Assembly: GCF_030272615.1 (NCBI RefSeq)
Contig: NC_081405.1
Coordinates: 603,742,677 to 603,806,676 of the forward strand
Direction: 5' to 3'
Source: Cryptomeria japonica
Taxonomy: Eukaryota > Streptophyta > Pinopsida > Cupressales > Cupressaceae
Length of the DNA: 64,000 nucleotides
The position numbers and the translations under genes are program-made. Of this stretch, positions 13,884 to 25,700 are shown one piece after another. Each line of letters begins with the position of its first letter. Within the stretch, counting starts at the first letter, position 1. Under the pieces are notes generated by a model, which ran no database searches, was not told the origin of the DNA, and worked only from the letters and a program-made list of their open reading frames with translations.

Positions 13884-16520
13884 TGTGTAGGGGAAAAAGT
13901 GAGACTAAGCAAACAAGCCCTAATCCCACTCTCGTGTACACACTCATGGAATACGAAAGAGCCTAGGGAGGTAACACACTTCAACTACTTATTGTGAGGA
14001 AGAGAGAGCTAAGGATGACCTCTTAGGGTTTCTATTCCCTTGCTGTAAATGAGAGATAGGAGAAATGCATAGTGCAGATTTGAATGATTTAACCTAGAAT
14101 ACAAGTATACACAAGAAACCCTAATCTGGAAATGCAGAACTGAGAATAACTGATATATTGTTGAAAAGTACAGATTAAGTGACAAATTCACAGGTGCAAA
14201 TGTACCAAAAATCTAAGCTAAAATGTCTGGGATATGAGTGCTATGCCCCTATCCTAATTCAATAGACACTAAGATATGACTGACAGGTTGTGATCTGAAG
14301 ACTGCAAACTATTGTTCTGCCAAAACTTGCTAAAATTTGGGAGGACCAGGGTGCCACGCCCCTATCCCAGGGGTTTATACTGAGATCTGGTCCCTGGAAA
14401 TGAGTCTGTGTGGTCTATCGGTGCTGAAATTTGCAATGATGCTTGGATCCCAAATCTATACCTATAGCTGAAAATAGGGTTTTGGGTGCCTATATAGGGT
14501 TTTGCCTTAGTCAAACCCCTATTTCGATAATTGTTGGCATTTTGAGTTTGTTGGTATTTTGCATAGAGATTGCATTAATGATATGTTGTCATTGATGTCA
14601 ATTGAACTAGTAATGGTATTCATATTATTGCTGATATTGTTTTTTTTTTTATATTGGCTAGTAACCGGTAAGAAGAGATTTATGAAAGATGTTGTAAATC
14701 AATATGTAAAGTTTGTGAGTTGAACCAGTGAACTAGTGTAAAGGGTTAAACCTTTCTAAGTAATGTAACCGGTAAACCCTATCAGCTACTAAACCCTAAC
14801 CGATCAAGTTTGATGGTTTATTATCTGATAAGTGGTAATGATGGAGACATGTGTGAACATTGTATAAGGATATGTTCAAATTGTTTTGGCACGTTTGTTT
14901 TTGTCTAGGGAAGGAGCAAAGTGGATTGCATCTAATGTACAATGCGTGATGAGTTACAAAGTCTGATGAAGTGCTGATCATGGAGCGGTTGGAATTTTCT
15001 TGAAGAATGTTAAGAGATTGTCATGATTTCTAATGGTCAAGATTGTACTGACTTGTTTGTAATCTCGATGATGAGAATTAGGTTTTTGCTATGTTACCGA
15101 CCTAATTGATTTCTATTTAAGGTCGATGAAGTTGTTTGTAAAGGTTGTTGGTAAGATTGGTAGAAAACCTATTGAGTGTGTAGTTGCCTAATCAGTGAAT
15201 GGATCTGCACTTTGAGTGAAGGTAGATTGAAGCCTAGAAGGATATGATCAAGCAAATGTAGTGCTACTTAGAAAGATTAAGAAAACCTGTTGTTTTCTAG
15301 CAATTATAGGAGAAGTGATATCCCTTAACTGGGTAAGCTGTAACAAGCTTGGTTACTCATTAAATCCTCTAACAAGGTGGTCCATTAGCTTGGATTCTTA
15401 AATCCTCCAGCGGGGTTACTCCTAATAGGGTATTGTGGTTTTCATCAAGGCATATCTGTAAATCCCTTAACCGGGTGATTCCTAACCAGAATTAGTTCTT
15501 AAGAGGACTTATTGTAAAGCTTTAACAAGCTTGGCTCCTAACAGGGTGAACTTCAGATAGCTATCCTTGTGAGTCCCATCTCATCATGGTTTTTACCTAT
15601 TTAGTTTTTTCACATATAAACATTTGTGTCAAGTGGTGAATTCTTTTGTGGTTGTGATCTTATTTATTGATGTGGTTAATTTCTGATAAGGCGTGTTATG
15701 TAGAAGCATTAAGAGATGAATATGTTGAGTTATGATTAAGCATTGTTGATGTTTACAAGATTGAAGTTGTTTACTATTAAAGTTGTCATAACAGTCAAAT
15801 TGGTTGATGTCAAGTATTCTTATGAATATTGATCTTGACTGAGATATATTTACTTTGTTTGACTGAGTTTGAGTTTGGGAACTTTGTATCATTTTTTCAA
15901 TATATTGATTCACCCCCACTCTCAGTATTCTACCAGATACTTATTCTTTCACCATACCATCAATTTTTACTTGAACAAATAGCCGAGTTATATAGTAAAA
16001 TAGTGTGTGCAATAATCTTGTGTGTGTGCAAGATCCTAAGATGAATGCAAACAATCTAGAGTAACCCAAAAGCGTAAACCCTAAAAGCTTGTAATTGATC
16101 AAGTAAATGCAAAGTGATCTAAAGCAAATGAATATAAATCAAATTGATGTAATGAAGCTCATACAAAGACATGGAAACAACATGAAATCATACCCAACCC
16201 CAAGGGACAGGTACAAGCCAATCTTCAGTCGGCGATCTCCTATTTTTTTCCTATATCTTCAAAAGCCCCCAATGGATACAAGAATGCTTGATGAATGATT
16301 GATAGGTGTTGTTGAATTTTGCTAAAGACTTCAAAGGATCTTCTCTTTCGCTACATACAAGTCTCCTTGTGATTGCTCTGAAAGTTTTTTTCCTAGATCT
16401 TAGATTTCACCTTCAAATGAAGAAAGAGAGCTCTTATGTATGAAACCCTAGATCTTAATTTCATCTTTAGGTTGACCTAGGATTTAAATTTCCTAAAAAT
16501 TTCTTGGGGTTAAGCATTAT
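13884..16520 (-). repeat. Right LTR region of Ty3 element A, interrupted by a solo LTR
   Basis: The sequence starts TGTGTAGGGGAAAAAG next to the possible primer site. Two pieces (13884-14531 and 16012-16520) share a style of AAACCCTAA-type strings and read as one LTR when the solo LTR and one ATAAT copy are removed. No left LTR partner was found, so the assignment rests on position and on the primer-site candidate. Confidence 0.5.
14532..16011 (+). mobile_element. Solo Copia-type LTR, 1480 bp, with ATAAT target duplication
   Basis: The LTR begins TGTTGGCATT and ends GTGTGCA. ATAAT occurs directly before (14527-14531) and after (16012-16016), as expected for a 5-bp duplication. Length and layout match the LTRs of Copia element 2 (about 1.47 kb, which start TGTTGGTATT or TGTTGGCATT on their own strand). 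Shared features include CATTGATGTCAA near the start, repeated CCTTAACCGGGT-type strings (15300-15560), and GATTCACCCCCACTCTCA near the end. No internal coding region remains, so this is a solo LTR left by LTR-LTR recombination. Confidence 0.8.
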
Positions 16521-16979
16521 TGTTGGTGTAAATAATTATTCATCTTGGATATTATTACACCTTACTTAAGTTTACTTAGGAAATGCATTTCATAGGAGTT
16601 TGGGTATGAGACACTTGGGTGTTTGTGCCACATTGGGATAGTGCGTGTAGGAGAATTTCCACCTTTTGTGGACTTATCTTGTTGTTACATTCCAGATTCA
16701 ATGGGCAATCCACCTCATGTGGAATATTATATTATTTCTCCTACCTACCCACACCTATTTCCTACCTACCCTTGTTTCTTATTGAGCCACATCTCATGTT
16801 TATGTGCTCACATATCCATATAGCCTTGCCTATATAAGTAGGCTCATATTCATTATATGTAACTTTTGATGATCCAGTTGATCAATATTTTCTCTTAATA
16901 GAATATAATTTATTCCTTTCAATATTTTGTCTCTCTATTGTATTTTTCATTGAGCTCTTGATCTTCGCAAAATCTCACA
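16521..16979 (+). repeat. Copia element 1, left LTR
   Basis: The 459-bp LTR starts TGTTGGTGTA and ends in CA at 16979. A TATATAAG box lies at 16831-16838. It is highly similar to 37442-37901. Confidence 0.92.
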
Positions 16980-16991
16980 TGGTATCAAAGC
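16980..16991 (+). promoter_or_regulatory. Primer-binding site, tRNA-iMet type
   Basis: TGGTATCAAAGC immediately follows the left LTR. It differs from the usual Copia site TGGTATCAGAGC by one base. Confidence 0.9.
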
Positions 16992-17195
16992 CTATAGGGC
17001 TTCATTGATTAGTCTTTTAGAGACATTTTGGAGGCTTCAATTTTTGGATTTGGGGATCTTCATTTTTGAGGGGCATCATACAACAATTTGGACATCACGG
17101 TTGAGTTCGAGAGGCCGTTTCCATAAATTTTGATTATAAAGTTGACTATATTTTGTGAGAATTTTTTTTGTGCCTATTTTGGCTATAGTCGTATG

Positions 17196-17978
17196 TGTTT
17201 ATGGTGAAAATGGATAACAATAATAACGATATTGAAAGGCTAAATGAATTCAACCACAAAACCTAGCCTAATAACAACAAAGATCCACCATAACATATGA
17301 AGATTACCTAAGACAATGCAAATCAAATGAAATCACAAAGATTATACCATCACATGTCCAATAGGGTTTGGATCTCCATTCTTCCTATCTCCATTGATCT
17401 TGCTTGATATATTTGCTCTCAGATTTTATGTGCACAAGAGCTCAACAAAGAACGAAATGTGGTTGCAAGTAGGATTGCATATGAAAAATGTAGTGTAGTC
17501 AAGTGCATAAATTGATTAGCCAGGGTTTGATAATGAAGGAAGCATCTCCTTATATAGAAGACACTATAAGAAATGGAGGGATAAGATTGAGAGGTGTAAA
17601 AGGAGGTCGGCTATGATTAGAGGGTAGGTAAAAGAAATAATAAAATAATGAAAGGGGTAGGTAGTGTATGAATTAAGAGATGAATGCCATGTGTCATGGG
17701 TAGAAAAGGTTAATGAATTAATTAAATAAATAAAGATTTATTTAATTAATAGAAGGAATGGGCTAATTAAATAAATAAGATATTTATTTAATATAGGAAA
17801 AAGGACAATTTAAATAAATAAATGTATTTATTTAAATGAGAAATAAGGCTAGAAGAGGATAAATGAATTAAATAAATAAATAAATAAAGATTTATTTAAT
17901 TAATAGAAAAATTAAGCTTAGATAATTAAATAAATAAAATATTTATTTAATTAGACTGGACAATTTTGGGTGTCTACA
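17196..17978 (-). repeat. Ty3 element B, left (3') LTR
   Basis: On its own strand the LTR begins TGTAGACACCC and ends in CA. A TATATAAGGAG box lies on the minus strand around 17547-17557. Five AT-only palindromes lie at 17717-17952 in the part upstream of that box. Confidence 0.93.
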
Positions 17979-17992
17979 TTTTGCCCCTCTTT
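17979..17992 (-). promoter_or_regulatory. Polypurine tract of Ty3 element B
   Basis: On the minus strand AAAGAGGGGCAAAA directly precedes the LTR start TGTAGACACCC. The same tract recurs at 33328-33341, beside the second LTR. Confidence 0.92.
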
Positions 17993-18224
17993 GAGACAAT
18001 GTGGCTTGTCGCGTTGTTTCAAAGAAGATAAGATGAACTGATACAGAGTTGCCCCAAGATGGGAATGATATGCCCCCTTGAGAGATTGGATGAAAATGCC
18101 TGAAAAGATCGCAGACAATCTCTTGACAAGAAAGACGGGATAGAATGGACTGACCGGATAAAGTGACAGAGTCACGGGATAAAGAAGACTGACTCGAGAG
18201 ACGAGGGCTAGGGCTAGGGTAGTC

Positions 18225-18233
18225 TATAAAATA
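18225..18233 (+). promoter_or_regulatory. TATA box of the antisense PMD gene
   Basis: TATAAAATA on the plus strand lies 97 bases before the ATG at 18322. It is conserved in the second copy at 33574-33582. A CTAGGG repeat sits just upstream (18207-18220). Confidence 0.65.
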
Positions 18234-18387
18234 GACCACAAGGGAAATACATCCTCATTGTTATCCACACAGCCATGAGATCAGAGTGTAGAGCGAAATA
18301 GAGCAGCAGCAGTCAGCAGCGATGGCATTGGTTCATAGATTCGATCGCGTTTGCCGATTTCAGAGGCCAGCAGAGGTAGGAGAGCCA

Positions 18388-19015
18388 GTAAGTACCACAA
18401 AACCTCCTTGTACTTTGATGCATTTATTGTTGTCATTAATGCATGCTAGGTAATGTAATAAATGTGCTTAGAATAGGGTCCAAAAAATGTCAAAAATGTG
18501 TAGGCACGTCTGCATTGGTACTAGGTGCGTTTATGCTGTATAAAAGAGCGTTTATGTCATGAAAGCACGTTTGTGTCCAAAAATGTGAACTTGTGTCTTC
18601 TAGGTCAAATCAACAGTTCTGTGATGAACATATGCTGTCGATTGGATAAGCTGCTGAGAGGATACACTCAAGAAGGTCCTCTAGGGAAGACTAGAATTGC
18701 AAATAGGGCTAGGATTGACAATTCTGTGATAGAACATACGTTGCCAATCAGGAAACTTCTCAAGAGGATTCACTCAACCAGAGGCCCTAGGATAGGATAG
18801 ATCAAGGCACTTTGTGATAAATAGTGAGTACCAAGATATAGTACTTTGTGATGAACAGGGAGTACTAAAATATGAGCAACACTTCGTGATGAACAGGGAG
18901 TGCCAAACACGTAGTACTTTGTGATGAACAGGGAGTACCACTAGGATAGAAGCAACACTTTATGATAAACAATGAGTGTCACTAGGACTGAGATGATTGA
19001 TTTGCTTGACTGTAG
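18388..19015 (+). other. Inferred intron of the antisense PMD gene
   Basis: The donor GTAAGT at 18388 and the acceptor TTGACTGTAG ending at 19015 bracket 628 bases with no open frame. Both junctions are kept in the second copy (33737 and 34400). The joined reading frame is in phase in both. The hairpin array and the ACGTCTGC-type motifs lie inside it. Confidence 0.65.
18807..18980 (+). repeat. Tandem hairpin array, five units
   Basis: Units have the form stem, TTGTGATGAACAGGG-type core, stem. Stem pairs include GTACT/AGTAC, and GCACT/AGTGC or ACACT/AGTGT in other units, so bases change in compensating pairs. The second copy at 34156-34364 has six units. Confidence 0.8.
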
Positions 19016-20818
19016 GAGTATTTGCCTATGCTGGAGTCATGAGAGAGATTCCCATCGACTCAAAGGTTGCGACCTGAGTTGACATTCGAGGACAGAGCTA
19101 CGATTGAGGCTATGGGATTGAGACATATTCTATATGTGCCTGAGTTTTGGGTGAACATGGGATTGCTGACTGCACTGGCGGAGAGGTGGCACTCTGAGAC
19201 TTGCACTTTTCATTTGTCGATGGGGGAGATGACAGTCACCCTGGAGGATGTATATAGGATTCTGCAGATACCAATCTATGGGGAGCTGATTCTGTACGAT
19301 CAAGACAGAGATAGGGATGCCCTTAGATGAGTGTTCTAGGATCCAGGACTAGAGATGAGGGTGGGACATGTGGCATGGGATACCATGACATAGATAGGAT
19401 TGGCACTACCGGTAGTGGTAGGAGGAGCGATCAGTGGGTTCTTGTGTCTGGATAGAGCGACACGAGGGTTGGCTGTGGGCTGGGGGAGCACATTGGAGAC
19501 ACTCATGACACATCACACCAGATATGCCTGGGGACCGTGCGTGCTAGCACACCTATATTATGAGCTGCATTAGTTTGTGTACCATGGATTAGTGGGATTT
19601 GGCTATGGGGTCACATTGTTACAGGTTTGGGCCTGTGAGCATCTACCGGTGACACGACCTATACATTTCAGGGGCAGAGGTCATAGATGCAGTTTCATGC
19701 ATTTGTATGATATGATCACCTCGCAACCATGGATTGGCAGGTTGGAGTACTGGCGGCGGGCTATAGATGAGATTGATATGGTTATATGGAGGCCGTACCT
19801 AGGATGCGAGCAGTGGGAGGATGATGCAGTTGATCTACCCTACACCTTCCAGAGCAGGTATTTGATTGGGCGGATTCCCTATGTACTAGAGAGGTAGCTA
19901 TTTGACAGGGTGGGTAGGCAGTTCGACAGGATCCAGCGGATGCCACGGGGTTTAGGCATGTACGTGTGGATGGTCAGGGATCAGGCACAGTTTGGGCTGT
20001 TGCTATCATATGATCAGGCTATTACACAGCTAGTGGAGATGATGCCCCTACCCTAGGATATATGGCCAGAGATCAAGGATACTGGCATGGATGTAGAGTA
20101 CACAACGTATTGGGCCGAGCATCCATTCCCATGCCTGATAGATCTAGGAGAGCCGCTAGATGGAGATGGTGGTGGGGATGGTGATGATGATGGAGATGAT
20201 GGGGGGAGAGGCCGACGGAGGAGGAAGGGTGCAGTTGGAGAGAGGAGGGTGGTGCCGCGGAGGGAGGGTGGAGAGGACAGATAGGTTTGAATTATGAGGG
20301 GTCGCGGTGGATTACCGCTATAGGTGCCAGTAGCACAGGGTCCTAGACATGTGCAGGGACAGGGACAGAGGTAGGTATAGATATAGGTACAACCACCGGT
20401 ACAAGCATAGGGACAGGGACATGTACCCGTATAGGGGGAGGCACAGGAAGAGCCACAGGCAGAGGCACAAGGGGCCGAGGCAGAGGAGGATGAGCTGGTT
20501 GAGTTGAGGGAGATCTGCCAAGGATAGGCAGATGAGATTCAGGACTTGGAGAGGGAGAGAGATAGACTCAGGAGGCGGCTCAAAGATACTGAGCGGGAGT
20601 GAGACCAGGCTATTCAGCGCTACACAGAGGCTGAGACAACACTGAGGGCTGGGAGGCAGGCGTCAGAGGACATAGGAGCTGGATATGCCTATGTCCTACG
20701 GGCAGGGGAGGAGATTGCTTACTGGCGGGATCTCTATTATGGTGCAGTGCCAGCTGATCAGCGGGTGAGGAGCTTCCATAGGCCATCACGAATAGTGACG
20801 ACGGCGGGAGGGAGCTAG

Positions 20819-22756
<1,938 letters not shown>

Positions 22757-25700
22757 CTATGTGTAAAACCTGTGAAGATGCATGCTGTTGATAGGATCCT
22801 CCAAAGGTTCACCCTCTGTAGTTGAGAGCTGATATGCCCCAGATCCATATGCTACTGTAATGATGTAAGGACCAAGCCAGTTTGGTTCGAACTTGCCCTT
22901 CTTCTCTTGATCTTGCTAATTTTTTGGGTTTTCTCTAAGAACCAAATCACCTACCTCAAATGTGCGAGGCTTGACTTTGTGATTGTAGCTACGACTCATT
23001 CGTTGTTGATAAGCCTTGAGATGATTAAAAGCAGTTTGTCTTCATTCATCCAATAGTTCAAGTTCTTGTAAGTGAGAGACCCTGTAGTCTTCATCACTGA
23101 TAATGTTTCGTAAAGAGACTCGTAAAGAGGACAACTCAACCTCAATAGGCAAGATAGCTTCAGTTCCATAAACAAGTGAATAGGGTGTAGCTCTTGTAGG
23201 TGTGCGGACACTTGTGCAGTAGGCCCAAAGTGTGGGGTTAAGTTGGATATGCCAATTACGGCCAGCGTTGTCGACTGTCTTTTTTAAGATTTTGAGGATT
23301 GTTTTATTAGACGCCTCAGCTTGACCATTACCTTGGGGGTAATAAGGTGTGGAGAAATGATGGGAAATATGGAAGTGATCACAGAGTTCACGAACATCCT
23401 GATTTTTTAAAGGACGCCCGTTATCGGTGATAATGGAAACAGGAATACCGTATCGACAAATGATATAGTTGAGAATGAATGTAGCAATTTGTTTTCCAGT
23501 GACTTGCATGAGAGGCATGGTTTCTATCCATTTTGTGAAATACTTTGTGGTAGTGATAATGAATTTATGACCATTGGAAGAAGGAGGGTGAATCTTGCCT
23601 ATGAGATTGAGTCCCCATTGACAAAAGGGCCAAGGAGACGCAATTGGTTGAAGTTCTTGCGTTGGTGCATGGATGAGGTCTCCATGAATTTGACATTGCT
23701 TACATTTCTTGACAAACTAGTATGAGTCTTTTTCCATATTGGGCCAGTAATATCCAGTCCTGATGAGTTTCTTGGCTAAGGTAGGACCACTAGCATGTGG
23801 ACCACATATCCCTTCATGTACTTCATGTAACGCAATCTGAGCTTCGTCGCTTTCTAAACATCTAAGAAGAGTGCCATCTAGACCTCGCCGGTATAGGATA
23901 TCAGCTAAAATGATGTATCGAGAAGATTGGTGAATGAAAGTGCGACGTTGGTTATTGGATAGATCAGGAGGTAGGGTATTGTCATGAAGGTGTGTGAAGA
24001 TGAAACCGTATAACTAGGACTCATGACCGACGACACATATCATCTTGGTAGGAGTGATTTCATATGAAGGAACCAAAAGGTTATCCACCAAGAACTCATA
24101 GCCGGTCTCATTCGGAGGTAGATCGATCAGTGAAGCAATTGTAGCCATGGCATCTGCGACTCGATTCTGCTCTCTTGGTATCTGCTCAAAGCCTATCTTT
24201 GTGAAATGTTGTTTCAGGTCATCCACCATTTTTTTGTAAGGCATTAATTTTTCATCTTTTGTTTGGTAATCATCAGTTGCTTGATGGATTACAAGTTGAG
24301 AGTCCCCAAAAACACGAAGTTCCTGGATCTTCCACTGAACTGCAATCCGTAATCCAGTTGTTAATGCCTCATATTCCACTATATTATTAGCGCAAGGAAA
24401 TGATAAGCGGTATGATTTTGGTATAGAATCCCCTTGAGGAGTTATAAAGAGGATGCCAGCTCCTGCCCCATGCTGTGTGTATGAGCCGTCGAAGTACAGT
24501 TGCCATGGCTTCGCATGTGACATTGTTAAAATGGATTCATCTAGAAATTCTGAACTTAGAGGAACATCATCTATCATGGGAGCATCTGCTAATTGATTTG
24601 CGATAGCTTGTCCTTTTATTTCTCTTTTGTCCACATACTCAATGTTGAATTCACTTAGGATCATTACCCATTTGGCCAGTCGCCCAGTAAGTGTTGCCTT
24701 ATTGAGAAGGTATTTTAATAGATCGATTCTTGCAACCAACTTAGTCTTATGAGTGAGCATGTAATGTCGTAATTTCTACGAGGCAAAGACCACGACGAGA
24801 CATGCACGCTCAATTGGTGTGTAGTTTAGCTCATATCCCACCAATGTGCGACTGATATAGTATACTGCCTTTTCTTTGCCCTCATCAACTTGTTGTGCTA
24901 AGAGTGCCCCCAGTGTTGTTGGAGTAGCTGATATGTATAGTAACAGAGGTTGATCTGGAATTGGTGGCATCAAAATTGGTGGATTCAGAAGATAATCTTT
25001 GAGTGTCTGGAAAGCTTGTTGATAGTTATCATCCCATTTGAATTTGATGTTTTTATGTAGCAAGTGCTGAAAAGGATTACACTTATCTGCAAGTTGCGTT
25101 ATGAATCTTCGTATGGACTGGAGTCTCCCTTGTAAAGACCGAAGTTGACTGATATTTCTTGGTGGTTGCATCTCTAGGATGGCCTTGAATTTTGCTGGAT
25201 TGACTTCGATTCCTCTTTTTGATACAATGAATCCTAGGAGCTTCCCGGAGGTTACTCCAAAGACACATTTCTTGGGGTTTAATCTTACTTTGTATTTTTC
25301 CAACTGATCAAAGACGACTGAAAGTATGTCCAAATGTGTATTTCTATCTATTGATTTTCCCAAGAGGTCGTCGACATAATCTTCCACAGTTATGTGCATG
25401 AGATCGTGAAATATAGTAGTCATGGCTCTTTGATATGTAGCGCTTGCATTTTTTAGCCCAAAGGGCATGACATTCCAACAAAAAGTTCCCCAATGACAAG
25501 TGAATGATGTTTTGTGTTGATAATTAGACATAATCTTTATTTGATTATAACTAGAGAATCCATCCATCAATGATAACATTTCATGACTTGCTTTGAGATC
25601 TACAATCAAATCTATGTTTGGTAATGGGAAGTCATCCTTAGGACAAGCTTTGTTGATGTCTCTGAAATCTGTACATATTCTGATGCTGTGATCTGGTTTA

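Larger units (their letters stand above)
18322..20818 (+). pseudogene. Antisense plant mobile domain (PMD) gene in Ty3 element B, two exons
   Basis: The PMD family occurs in plant host proteins and inside transposons; its role in elements is unclear. Exon 1 (18322-18387) begins MALVHRFDRVCRF. It ends at a consensus donor, CCA|GTAAGTA. An acceptor, TTGACTGTAG|GAG, at 19015/19016 restores phase and opens exon 2 (19016-20818). Exon 2 has PMD landmarks: LTFEDRATIEAMGL, FHLSMGEMTVTLEDVYRIL, LLQVWACEHLP and RPYLGCEQW. A Gly/Asp/Arg-rich stretch (20160-20280), a glutamine-rich linker and a coiled coil with RDRLRRRLKDTER follow. About seventeen stops occur, most of them TAG, yet there is no frameshift over 1.8 kb. 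The gene lies between pol and the 3' LTR on the opposite strand. Its splicing is inferred, not observed. Confidence 0.8.

Noticed and set aside
18205-18220. Telomere-like repeat GGGCTAGGGCTAGGG
   Set aside because: It has only two to three units and is not the plant TTTAGGG sequence. It sits just upstream of the TATA box and may be a promoter element at most.
18000-18240. Minus-strand frames at 17943-18239 and the matching 33300-33588 as genes
   Set aside because: They overlap the polypurine tract and the inferred PMD promoter, have no family features, and recur only because the region is duplicated.
18807-18980. snoRNA-like C box (GTGATGA) in each hairpin unit
   Set aside because: A C box needs a matching D box (CTGA) and a guide region inside the same stem. 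Only one CTGA lies nearby, after the last unit, so I treat the match as chance.
19028-20818. PMD frame as an independent host gene of the MAIN/MAIL type
   Set aside because: It lies between pol and the 3' LTR of a Ty3 element, and its 5' part is duplicated together with the LTR, so it belongs to the element.
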